Shown: positions 9,060-19,428 of the stretch, one piece after another
Layout: each line of letters opens with the position of its first letter
How positions within the stretch are numbered: the stretch's first letter is position 1
Origin: Lichenihabitans sp033947565
Lineage (GTDB): Bacteria; Pseudomonadota; Alphaproteobacteria; Rhizobiales; Beijerinckiaceae
DNA: 64,000 bases
Assembly (NCBI RefSeq): GCF_033947565.1
Contig: NZ_JARPVX010000001.1
Coordinates: 124,001-188,000, forward strand
Direction: 5' to 3'
The notes under the pieces: generated by a model
Database searches by the model: none
What the model was told of the DNA's origin: nothing
Seen by the model: the letters and a program-made list of their open reading frames with translations, nothing else
Made by a program: the position numbers and the translations under genes

Positions 9060-9551
9060 TCAGGCCACGCCCATGGGATTGGGCAGGTAGCCCGTGAAGC
9101 CGGCGATCTTCCAGCGTCCGTCCTGGCGGCGGCAATAATACAGCGTCTGCCACTTCATCACGTCGTAGTTGCCGTCGGCCTTCTTCAAACCACCGTCGAA
9201 CTTCTTGCGCACCAGGGCTGCGTCGCCGTCGATGTCGATCGACTCGAGCGTCGTGGTGGAGAAGATCGCGGCGCGCGGGTCTTCAGCGAAGCGCTGTCCT
9301 TGGAAATCCTGCGCCTGCCGCAGCCATTCGTCCCGGTAGGCGGCCAGCGTCGGGAAGCCGAGGCGCCAGCGGTCCGGGTTGGTGTCGCGGCCCGCGTCGA
9401 TGCCGAGGAAGCCTTCGGCGACGAAATCCGCCTCGACCAGGCTCCAGTCGGCGTTCAGGAACGCGTCGATGTCGCGCTCGACCAACATGGTCCAGATGGC
9501 GTGGCGTGGCGCGTCGTCGATCGGGAAGGGGTTACGGAACGGATCGCGCAT
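9060..9551 (-). CDS. SnoaL-like / NTF2-fold protein
   Basis: A protein of about 163 residues with the layout of an NTF2-like cone fold: a helical N-terminus (RHAIWTMLVERDIDAFLNADW) followed by alternating strands ending WKIAGFTGYLP. No catalytic role can be assigned. Starts at 9551, 9563 (ATG) or 9581 (GTG) are possible. I chose 9551 because the two longer forms would begin beside or inside palindrome C, with no ribosome site. It is the first gene of the leftward operon (this gene, M81, PLP lyase) and is divergent from ridA. Confidence 0.65.
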   Translation of the reverse strand: MRDPFRNPFPIDDAPRHAIWTMLVERDIDAFLNADWSLVEADFVAEGFLGIDAGRDTNPDRWRLGFPTLAAYRDEWLRQAQDFQGQRFAEDPRAAIFSTTTLESIDIDGDAALVRKKFDGGLKKADGNYDVMKWQTLYYCRRQDGRWKIAGFTGYLPNPMGVA

Positions 9552-9566
9552 GACTTCGACCATTGT

Positions 9567-9580
9567 TGAAAATATTTTCA
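9567..9580. promoter_or_regulatory. operator-like palindrome C (putative RpiR site)
   Basis: TGAAAATATTTTCA is a perfect 14-base palindrome in the divergent promoter region, close to the start of the leftward operon. It has the same core as palindromes A, B and D. Its centre (9573.5) lies 72.5 bp from that of palindrome D. Confidence 0.65.
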
Positions 9581-9638
9581 CGGACGTGGTTTTGCTCTGG
9601 CGAAAATCCGGAGATCATGGTCCCCTGTCAATCGATCA

Positions 9639-9653
9639 CGAAAATAATTTTCG
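9639..9653. promoter_or_regulatory. operator-like palindrome D (putative RpiR site)
   Basis: CGAAAATAATTTTCG is a perfect palindrome around a single central base, ending eight bases before the chosen ridA start. Position and sequence suggest the regulator encoded two genes downstream controls its own operon here. Confidence 0.65.
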
Positions 9654-9661
9654 GAATGGTG

Positions 9662-10051
9662 ATGACGATCAAACGCTATGGCACCGTGCAGGCTGGCGCG
9701 GGCGGCAAGCCCCTGCCCTTCGCGCGCGCCGTCGAGGCGGCGGGCTGGCTGCACGTGTCGGGACAGGTCGCCATGGAAAATGGCGAGATCATCGAGGGCA
9801 CCATCGTGGCCCAAACCCACAAGGCCATCGCCAACCTGCTGGCGATCCTGGACGAGGCCGGATACGGCGTCGAGCATGTGGTCCGGGTCGGTGTCTGGCT
9901 CGACGATCCGCGCGATTTCTGGAGCTTCAACAGCATCTACCAGAGCTATTTCGGCGCCCATCCGCCGGCGCGTGCCTGCGTGCAGTCGGCCATGATGGTC
10001 GATTGCAAGGTCGAGATCGACTGCGTGGCCTATAAGGACCCCCAGGGCTAG
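9662..10051 (+). CDS. RidA family enamine/imine deaminase
   Basis: A 129-residue YjgF/YER057c/UK114 protein. The family's key arginine is present in PPARACVQS and the acidic residue in VEIDCVAY, so it is probably catalytically competent. RidA proteins hydrolyse reactive enamines or imines released by PLP dehydratases, which fits the PLP lyase on the opposite strand. Starts at 9656 and 9662 are both possible; CGGAA lies about five bases before 9662. It is the first gene of the rightward operon and is followed 12 bp later by the RpiR regulator. Confidence 0.85.
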   Translation: MTIKRYGTVQAGAGGKPLPFARAVEAAGWLHVSGQVAMENGEIIEGTIVAQTHKAIANLLAILDEAGYGVEHVVRVGVWLDDPRDFWSFNSIYQSYFGAHPPARACVQSAMMVDCKVEIDCVAYKDPQG

Positions 10052-10063
10052 ACCGGAAGCGTC

Positions 10064-10927
10064 ATGGACCTGTTCTCGATGCTGCAGGACGAGCGGACCC
10101 GCCTGTCGGCCTCCGAGGGCCGCATCGCCGACATCCTGGTCAACGACTACGAATTCGCCGTGAACGCTTCCATCACGGGCTTGGCCGAGCGGGCCGGCGT
10201 ATCGCCGCCGACGGTGACGCGCTTCTGCCGGCGCATGGGCTGCGACTCTTATTCGGACTTCAAGGTGCAGCTCGCGCGCACGGCTTATGTGGGGATCCGC
10301 TATCTGCGGCCCGAGCCGCAAAGCCACGCTGCCGGCGACATTGCCAAGGATGTGGTCGAGCAGGCCCAGAACGCGCTGTTCCTCATGCACCGTGCGCTCG
10401 ATCTGCCGGCCATCGAGCGGGCCGCCGATCTGCTGGCCGGGGCCGAGATGATCTATGCCTTCGGGTCGGGCGGCAATTCGTCGATGATCGCCGGCGAGCT
10501 GCAAAACCGGCTGTTCCGCCTGGGCCTGCGCATCACGGCCAGCGCCGACCATGCGCTGCAACTGATGATGGCGGCTGCGGCGCGACCCGGCGACGTGCTG
10601 ATCGGCTCGTCGTTGTCGGGGCGCAACGCCGAACTCGCTCGCGCCTTTTCGCTGGCCCGGCAGCAGGGAACCGCCACGGTGGCGCTGACACAGAGCGCCA
10701 GCCCCGTCGCCGCGGCGGCCGACGTGACCATCCCGATCGACCTTGCCGAGGCACCCAACATCTACCGCCCCACCGCGACGCGGGTCGCCTATCTGGTGGC
10801 GGTCGACATCCTGGCGAGCCTGATCGCCACCCGCATGCAGCCGCAGGCCACCGCCACCCTGCGGCGCATCAAGCAACAGCTCGTCGTCCACCGGGATGGC
10901 GACGACCGCCAACCGCTCGGCGACTAG
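10064..10927 (+). CDS. MurR/RpiR family transcriptional regulator
   Basis: A 287-residue regulator. It has an N-terminal HTH_6 domain (about residues 1-77, recognition region VSPPTVTRFCRRMG) and a C-terminal SIS domain (about 120-250, with FGSGGNSS and SSLSGRNAE) that binds phosphosugars. The family controls amino-sugar and sugar-acid catabolism. It sits inside the operon it probably governs, between ridA and the SDR gene. The four AT-rich palindromes at 909-925, 981-997, 9567-9580 and 9639-9653 are the likely binding sites. The phosphosugar effector is unknown; a phosphorylated ketodeoxy acid made by the kinase at 15081-16010 would be a reasonable candidate. Confidence 0.88.
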   Translation: MDLFSMLQDERTRLSASEGRIADILVNDYEFAVNASITGLAERAGVSPPTVTRFCRRMGCDSYSDFKVQLARTAYVGIRYLRPEPQSHAAGDIAKDVVEQAQNALFLMHRALDLPAIERAADLLAGAEMIYAFGSGGNSSMIAGELQNRLFRLGLRITASADHALQLMMAAAARPGDVLIGSSLSGRNAELARAFSLARQQGTATVALTQSASPVAAAADVTIPIDLAEAPNIYRPTATRVAYLVAVDILASLIATRMQPQATATLRRIKQQLVVHRDGDDRQPLGD

Positions 10928-10941
10928 GGATCGGAGCCCGC

Positions 10942-11721
10942 ATGACCCAGACCGTCGCCATCGTGACCGGAGCCGCCGGCGACATCGGCCGCGCCCTGTC
11001 GCGCCGCCTCGCGGCCGACCACGACATCGTGCTGATGGCCGACATCGACGCCGCCGCGGTCGAGACCGCCGCCGCGACGCTCGGTGACACCGGCCATTAT
11101 GTGGCCCATGCGGCCGATGTGACGGACGAGTCCAGCGTGGCCGCCATGGTGGCGGCAGCGGCCGCGATCGGCAGCGTGCGGACGCTCGTCAACAACGCCG
11201 GCGCGGCCCGCGCCGTCAGCCTGCGCGACACGACGCCGGCCATCTGGCGGCAAGACGTGGCTCTCAACCTCGAGGCGGCCTACCTGTGCTTCCGCGCCGC
11301 CGAGCCGCATCTCGCGGCCGCCAAGGGATCGGTCGTCAATGTCGCGTCGGTCAACGGCATGGCGGTATTCGGCCACCCGGCCTACAGCGCCGCAAAGGCC
11401 GGCCTGCTGCACCTGACGCGGCTGATCGCCGTCGAATACGGCCGCAGCGGCATCCGGGCCAATGCGGTGGCGCCCGGCACGGTGCGGACCCAGGCCTGGA
11501 ACGCCCGCGCGGCCGGCAACCCGGCGGTGTTCGCCGAGGCGGCGCGCTGGTACCCGCTCGGTCGTATCGTCGAGCCGGAGGATGTGGCGGCCGCCGTCGC
11601 GTTCCTGGCCAGCCCGCAGGCTGCGGCCATCACGGGCGTCTGCCTGCCGGTCGATTGTGGCCTGACGGCCGGCCAGGGCGAGGTCGCCGGCACCTTTTCG
11701 CAATCCGACAGCTATCGATGA
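10942..11721 (+). CDS. SDR family oxidoreductase
   Basis: A 259-residue classical short-chain dehydrogenase. The cofactor motif TGAAGDIG is at the N-terminus, NNAGAAR mid-protein, and the catalytic YSAAK (Tyr-x-x-x-Lys) is near residue 150, preceded by the active-site serine region NVASVNG. It is probably an NAD(P)-dependent dehydrogenase for a sugar or sugar acid. Its last codon overlaps the hexosaminidase start (ATGA), tying the two together. Substrate not readable from sequence. Confidence 0.88.
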   Translation: MTQTVAIVTGAAGDIGRALSRRLAADHDIVLMADIDAAAVETAAATLGDTGHYVAHAADVTDESSVAAMVAAAAAIGSVRTLVNNAGAARAVSLRDTTPAIWRQDVALNLEAAYLCFRAAEPHLAAAKGSVVNVASVNGMAVFGHPAYSAAKAGLLHLTRLIAVEYGRSGIRANAVAPGTVRTQAWNARAAGNPAVFAEAARWYPLGRIVEPEDVAAAVAFLASPQAAAITGVCLPVDCGLTAGQGEVAGTFSQSDSYR

Positions 11722-13640
11722 GAGCCGCCATGCCGCATGCCTTCCGTCTCGAAACCGTGTGGCAGCCGGACGCCGGCAACGGCACCTTCGCCTTCACCTT
11801 GCTGAACCTTGGCGCCGAGGCCGTCACGGGGTTCCGCCTCGCCTATACGACGCTAACCCGGATGGTCGATCCGGCCGCCATCGGGAACGCCAGCCTCGTT
11901 GCCCGGGATGCCAGCTTTCACCAGGTCGCACCGCCTGAGGGCTTGTCTCTGGCGCCCGGAGCCACGTGGCGGTTCACGGTCGGCGGCCTACAGCGCAAAG
12001 CCCGGCACTGCACCGACGGGGCGAAATCCGCCTATGTGACGCTCGGGGACGGCACCCACATCGAGGCCGCCGTCTCGGACCTGCTCCTCGAAGGCCAGCC
12101 GAGCGCGCCGCCCCCGCGCCTGCTGCCGACCGACGCGCCCGCCCAGCCTTTCGCCCTCATCCCTTGGCCGATGCAGATCGACGCCCGTCCCGGCGAGTCC
12201 TGCCCGGTGACGCTGTTTCCTGCGCCGGAGTGTGATCGCGACACGGTGGCGTCGGTCGACACGGCCATGCGGTTGCACGCCCGCCTGTTCCCGACCGACC
12301 ACGCGCCCTTCAGCCTCGTGGCAGACCCCCAAGGTCGTCCGCTGCGCTTCGAGCCGGCCCATGAGGCCACCCCGGAGAGCTATGCGATCCGGTTCTCCGT
12401 CGACGAAGTCGTCGTGGCGGCCGGCGAGGCGGGGCGGCGGCATGCCCTGGTGACGCTGGCGCAGCTGCTGCTCGGCGCGCGGCGGGAGCCCGGCCGCTTT
12501 GCCTTTCCCGACGCGGGCAACATCGTCGACGCGCCGCGCCACGCATGGCGCGGCTGCCACCTCGACGTGTCGCGGCAGTTCTATCCCGTGGCCGACGTCA
12601 CCCGCCTGATCGACATCCTGGCCTGGTACAAGCTGAACATCTTCCACTGGCACCTCACGGACGACGAGGCGTGGCGGATCGAGATCAAGGCCTTTCCGGA
12701 GCTGACCAGCACCGGGGTGCGGCGGGGGCCCGATGCGCCGTTGACGCCACAACTCGGCGGCGGCGCGGTCCCGACCGAGGGGCATTATAGCCAGCGCGAC
12801 GTCCGCGCCGTGGTGGCCCATGCGGCGTCGCTCGGCATCGAGGTGGTGCCGGAGATCGACATCCCTGGCCATAATGCCGCGACCCTGGTGGCCCTGCCCG
12901 ACCTCGTCGATCGGGCCGAGGCGCCGAACAGCTACCTGTCGGTGCAAGGCTTCGCCAACAACGCCCTGAACCCCGCGCTGCCGTTGACCTACACGTTTCT
13001 CGAAGCCGTCTTCGACGAGCTGGTGGCGTTGTTCCCGTCGCCCTACCTGCATGTCGGCGGCGACGAGGTGGCCCGCGACGCCTGGCTGGGCTCGCCACAA
13101 GCCAAGGCCCTGATGCAACGCGAAGGGCTCGCCGGCACCTTCGAGCTGCAGGCGCATCTCCTGCGGCGCGTCAAGGCGATGCTGACGCGCCGCGGCAAGG
13201 TGATGGTGGGCTGGAACGAGGTCGCGCATGGCGGCGGCGTCGCGCCCGAGGGCACCCTGTTGATGGCCTGGGAAACCCCGGAGGTCGGCATCGATCTGGC
13301 GCGGCGCGGCTACGACGTGGTGATGACGCCCGGCCAAGCCTATTACCTCGACATGGTGCAGGACGAGGCGTGGCAGGAGCCGGGCGCCAGCTGGGCCGGC
13401 ACGGTGCCGCCCGCCCATTCCTACGGCTACGAGGCGGCGGGTGAGTTCCCCGAAGAGCTTCAGGTGCATCTGAAAGGCGTGCAGGCCTGCATCTGGTCGG
13501 AGCATTTCACCTCCCGGGCCTATTTCAACCGGCTGGTGTTCCCCCGCCTGCCAGCGGTGGCGGAAGCGGCCTGGACCCCCAGCGCCGGCAAGGACTGGCC
13601 GCGCTTCGCCGCCATCGCGCCGCTGGCTCCCCGCCTATGA
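11718..13640 (+). CDS. beta-N-acetylhexosaminidase, GH20
   Basis: A 640-residue glycoside hydrolase. About 150 residues of beta-sandwich-like N-terminus and a GH20b-type domain precede the GH20 barrel (about 275-620). The catalytic pair is Asp449-Glu450 in HVGGDEVARDAW, and the substrate-site block NIFHWHLTDDEAWRIEIK is intact. It would remove terminal GlcNAc or GalNAc by substrate-assisted catalysis. There is no signal peptide, so it should act in the cytoplasm on an imported oligosaccharide, consistent with the ABC transporter in the cluster. It overlaps the genes on both sides by four bases, a tightly coupled SDR-GH20-M81 block. Confidence 0.9.
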   Translation: MRAAMPHAFRLETVWQPDAGNGTFAFTLLNLGAEAVTGFRLAYTTLTRMVDPAAIGNASLVARDASFHQVAPPEGLSLAPGATWRFTVGGLQRKARHCTDGAKSAYVTLGDGTHIEAAVSDLLLEGQPSAPPPRLLPTDAPAQPFALIPWPMQIDARPGESCPVTLFPAPECDRDTVASVDTAMRLHARLFPTDHAPFSLVADPQGRPLRFEPAHEATPESYAIRFSVDEVVVAAGEAGRRHALVTLAQLLLGARREPGRFAFPDAGNIVDAPRHAWRGCHLDVSRQFYPVADVTRLIDILAWYKLNIFHWHLTDDEAWRIEIKAFPELTSTGVRRGPDAPLTPQLGGGAVPTEGHYSQRDVRAVVAHAASLGIEVVPEIDIPGHNAATLVALPDLVDRAEAPNSYLSVQGFANNALNPALPLTYTFLEAVFDELVALFPSPYLHVGGDEVARDAWLGSPQAKALMQREGLAGTFELQAHLLRRVKAMLTRRGKVMVGWNEVAHGGGVAPEGTLLMAWETPEVGIDLARRGYDVVMTPGQAYYLDMVQDEAWQEPGASWAGTVPPAHSYGYEAAGEFPEELQVHLKGVQACIWSEHFTSRAYFNRLVFPRLPAVAEAAWTPSAGKDWPRFAAIAPLAPRL

Positions 13641-15094
13641 GCCCGCGCTACCGCGTGGCGCTCGGCGGCCTGCATACGGAATGCAGCACCGCCTCGCCGG
13701 TGGTGATGACCGAGGGTGACTTTCGCGTACTGCGCGGCCCCGAGATGTTCGCCACCGAGGCGCTCGGCAGCCTCGCCGCTCCCGATGTCGCGCTGCTGCC
13801 GACCTTCTATGCCCGCGCCGTGCCGGGCGGCCCGGTGTCGCGCGCCACCTATGAGGCCTTCAAGGCGGAGTTTCTCGACCGATTGCGGGCGACCCTGCCG
13901 CTCGATGGCCTTTTCCTCGCCACGCACGGTGCCGTGACGGTGGAAGGGCTCGACGACGCCGAAGCCGACTGGATCGGCGCGGCCCGCGCCTGTGTCGGGC
14001 CGGCCTGCTGGATGGCGGCAAGCTACGACCTGCACGGCAACCTCAGTCAGACCATCGTCGATGGGCTCGACATTCTGGCCGCCTATCGCACAGCCCCGCA
14101 CATCGACGTGCGGGACACGGCGCTGCGGGCCTGGGTTCTGCTCCTGGCGACGTTGCGCGACGCGATTCGACCGGGTCTGGCCTGGGCACCGATCCCGGTG
14201 CTGTTGCCGGGCGAACGCACCTCGACAGAAGACGAGCCCGCGCGCGGCCTTTACGGTGGCTTGGCCGAGCTCGACCGCTTGCCGGGTGTTTGCGACGCCA
14301 ACCTCCTGGTCGGCTATGTGTGGGCCGACCAGCCGCGGGCCACCGCGGCGGCCCTGGTGACCGGCACCGACCCGACGGAAGCCAGCCGGATCGCGGCCGG
14401 CATCGCGCAAGGCTATTGGGACGCACGCCGCGCGTTCCGCTTCGGCCCCAAAACCGGCTCGCTCGATGCCATGCTGGACATCGCCGCGGCTGCCACGACG
14501 CACCCTGTGATCCTGGCCGATTCCGGCGACAACCCGACCGGGGGCGGCGTGGGCGACCGCGCCGATGTGTTGGCGGCCCTGATGGCTCGCCGCCAGCACG
14601 GCGCCTTGCTGGCCGGCATCGTCGACCGCTCCGCCGTCGCGGCTTGCATTGCGGCAGGCACGGGGGCGCGGCTCAGGCTGACCATCGGCGCTTCGCTCGA
14701 TCCGGCCGGCATCCAGGTTTCGGGCGAGGCGGACGTGCTTCGCCTCGACCTTGCCGACCGGCAGGCCGTAGTGCGGCTGGCCGACCACGACATCACGGTG
14801 GTGTTGTCGTCCCGACGCCGCCCGTATCACAATATGTCCGATTTTCAGGCGCTCGGCCTCGATCCGGCTGCCGTGCGGCTTCTGGTCGTCAAATCGGGCT
14901 ACCTGTCGCCGGAACTGGCGCCACTGGCCAATCCCAATCTCATGGCGCTGACCGAAGGCGTCGTGAACCAGGACATTCCCCGCCTCGCCAACCGTCGGCG
15001 CTTGCGGCCGACCTTCCCGTTCCAGGACGGCTTCGCCTATGCCCCGGAGCCGCGCCTGTCGAAGCGCTGGGCCGATCGCATCAAGGCGCGCTGA
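13637..15094 (+). CDS. M81 family metalloprotein (MlrC-like), copy 2
   Basis: A 485-residue member of the MlrC family with the N-terminal LHTECST motif, the metal-site candidates THGAVTVEG and YDLHGNLS, and the glycine-rich SGDNPTGGGVGD loop. It is translationally coupled to the hexosaminidase (four-base overlap). Its 3' end overlaps the convergent kinase gene by 14 bp. A second, quite different M81 protein is encoded at 7570-9039. One may deacylate or hydrolyse the amide of the sugar acid, but this is inference. Confidence 0.8.
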   Translation: MSPRYRVALGGLHTECSTASPVVMTEGDFRVLRGPEMFATEALGSLAAPDVALLPTFYARAVPGGPVSRATYEAFKAEFLDRLRATLPLDGLFLATHGAVTVEGLDDAEADWIGAARACVGPACWMAASYDLHGNLSQTIVDGLDILAAYRTAPHIDVRDTALRAWVLLLATLRDAIRPGLAWAPIPVLLPGERTSTEDEPARGLYGGLAELDRLPGVCDANLLVGYVWADQPRATAAALVTGTDPTEASRIAAGIAQGYWDARRAFRFGPKTGSLDAMLDIAAAATTHPVILADSGDNPTGGGVGDRADVLAALMARRQHGALLAGIVDRSAVAACIAAGTGARLRLTIGASLDPAGIQVSGEADVLRLDLADRQAVVRLADHDITVVLSSRRRPYHNMSDFQALGLDPAAVRLLVVKSGYLSPELAPLANPNLMALTEGVVNQDIPRLANRRRLRPTFPFQDGFAYAPEPRLSKRWADRIKAR

Positions 15095-16010
15095 CGGCTC
15101 CGTCCCGGTTCGCCTGCATCAGCGACGCCATGGCGCTCCGTGGGATCACGGCACCGGAATGGCCGACCACCAGTCCGGCCAGGGCATGCCCGGCGCGCGC
15201 CGCCTCGATGGGTTCGGCGCCCCGCAGGCGGGCTGCCAGATAAGCGGCCGCGAAGCTGTCGCCGGCCGCCGTGGTATCGACGACCTTGGCCACCGGCTCG
15301 GCCGCGACCGTCACGACAATCCCGCCATGCAGCACCCGGCAGGACGGCTGCTCGGCCTTCAGGATGATCTCGACGGTGTCGGCATGGCGCAGCAACGCGG
15401 CGTCGCCATCAGGACCGAACAGCTGAACCAAGTCCTCGGCCGAGGCGAACACCATGTCGGACAAGGTGAAGACCTGTTCGTAAAGGCTTCGTGCGACATC
15501 GCGATCGGGCCAACCGCGTGGACGGAAATTGGTGTCGAACACCACCCGACCGCCCCTCTGACGCAATCGGCGCAACGTCGCCAGCAGGGTTTCCCGCGCT
15601 GCGCGATCGAAGATCGATAGCGTGATGCCGGAAACGTAGAGAACGTCGAAGCCGCTCAGCGCTTCGAGATCGGCGTGATCGAACACATGCCGGGCGGCGG
15701 CACTGTCGCGCCAGTAGGAGAACCGCCGCTCGCCCGTCGCATCGGTCTGGATGATGTAGAGCCCCGGCAACCGACCGGGCAGCCGGTGAACGTGGCCGGT
15801 GTTGACGCCTTCGGCCTGCCAGCCCGCCACCATCTCGTCGCTCCAGGCATCGTCGCCGAGCGCCGTGACGTAATCCACCGGTACGCCGAGGCGGGCCAGA
15901 TAAACGGCGGTGTTCAACGTGTCACCGCCATAGCCCCGGATCAGGCTGCCGTCCGGCTGCTCGCGCAGCTCCACCATACATTCGCCAGCGCATGCGACCC
16001 GTGCGACCAC
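15081..16010 (-). CDS. kdgK: PfkB family carbohydrate kinase, 2-keto-3-deoxygluconate kinase-like
   Basis: A 309-residue ribokinase-fold kinase. The N-terminal substrate region GGDTLNTAVYLARLG is KdgK-like, and the C-terminal DTTAAGDSFAAAYLA carries the catalytic Asp and the anion hole. KDG kinase phosphorylates 2-keto-3-deoxygluconate to KDPG for cleavage by an aldolase. No KDPG aldolase is present in this window. It is convergent with and overlaps the M81 gene by 14 bp. It has no visible operator of the A-D type and seems to have its own promoter between 16011 and 16115. Confidence 0.75.
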   Translation of the reverse strand: MVARVACAGECMVELREQPDGSLIRGYGGDTLNTAVYLARLGVPVDYVTALGDDAWSDEMVAGWQAEGVNTGHVHRLPGRLPGLYIIQTDATGERRFSYWRDSAAARHVFDHADLEALSGFDVLYVSGITLSIFDRAARETLLATLRRLRQRGGRVVFDTNFRPRGWPDRDVARSLYEQVFTLSDMVFASAEDLVQLFGPDGDAALLRHADTVEIILKAEQPSCRVLHGGIVVTVAAEPVAKVVDTTAAGDSFAAAYLAARLRGAEPIEAARAGHALAGLVVGHSGAVIPRSAMASLMQANRDGAVSAP

Positions 16011-16115
16011 CCTGGCCTCCTTCTTGGTTTAGTCCGTGCTTTGACGTCGCCGCGCGTTTCTGTCCAGCGCCGAGGTGGCTTGACCCTCCCGCCCAGTTCA
16101 GGGAATCAGATCGGT

Positions 16116-16667
16116 ATGAAATCGCGCGACGCCGACATCCTCATCGTCCCTGGCCTCGGCGGCTCGGGCCCCGAACACTGGCAGACCCGGTGGGAGGCCA
16201 AGCTGTCCGCCGCCCGCCGGGTGGTCCAGGCCGATTGGGACCACCCCGATCGAGACGTCTGGGTCGCTCAGATTTTGCTGGCAATCGACGCCGCGGAGAA
16301 GCCGGTGGTGTTGGTGGCTCATTCGCTTGGCGTCGTCGCAGCTGTGTTTGCCTTGCGGACCGCTGCTCCCCGCCGCGTCGCCGGGGCCTTCCTGGTGGCG
16401 CCGCCGGAGGAGGCCCGCGTCGCCGGCATCCCGGAGGTATCGGCAAACTTTCGCCCTTACCCGCGAGAGCCGCTGCCCTGCACCGCCATGCTGGTGGCCA
16501 GCAGCGACGACCCTTATTGCAGCTTGCCGGCCGCGGCCGCGATGGCGGAAGCCTGGGGCGCGACGCTGCTCGATGCCGGCGCAGCCAGACATATCAACAG
16601 CGAGTCGGGGCATGGGCCCTGGCCCGAAGGTCTGATGAGCTTCGCAGGTTTCCTGTCGAAGCTGTGA
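16116..16667 (+). CDS. RBBP9/YdeN family alpha/beta hydrolase
   Basis: A 183-residue serine hydrolase. The start block DILIVPGLGGSGPEHWQ is typical of the family. The nucleophile is Ser70 in AHSLG, with Asp131 or Asp132 and His166 (SGHGPWP) completing the triad. Substrate unknown. It is divergent from the kinase gene and ends one base before the convergent end of cckA. Confidence 0.85.
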   Translation: MKSRDADILIVPGLGGSGPEHWQTRWEAKLSAARRVVQADWDHPDRDVWVAQILLAIDAAEKPVVLVAHSLGVVAAVFALRTAAPRRVAGAFLVAPPEEARVAGIPEVSANFRPYPREPLPCTAMLVASSDDPYCSLPAAAAMAEAWGATLLDAGAARHINSESGHGPWPEGLMSFAGFLSKL

Positions 16668-19199
<2,532 letters not shown>

Positions 19200-19428
19200 C
19201 TGATCCAGGGACGGTCACCATGTGGAACTGGCCGCGATGCCAGCATGGTCGAAAAAGCTGGGGGAACCGTTAAGTTTCCGCCGTCGCGTGGGCGCGTCCG
19301 GTGCGCACTCTGCACACACAAAAATCGCCTTCGCAACGCTAGGGCTCATTTACCACGTCGGTCCCGAGCCGCTATAGCGTAGAAACCTTGTGGGTCGGAT
19401 CGAACCAGGTTGTTGAGTTGGAAGCCTG

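Noticed and set aside
7588..9090. 500-codon open frame on the plus strand opposite the first M81 gene
   Set aside because: Its translation is rich in Arg, His and Asp with no family motif, while the minus strand encodes a clear M81 protein.
9551..9581. Longer starts of the SnoaL-like gene at 9563 or 9581
   Set aside because: They would begin beside or inside palindrome C and lack a ribosome site; not excluded, but less likely than 9551.
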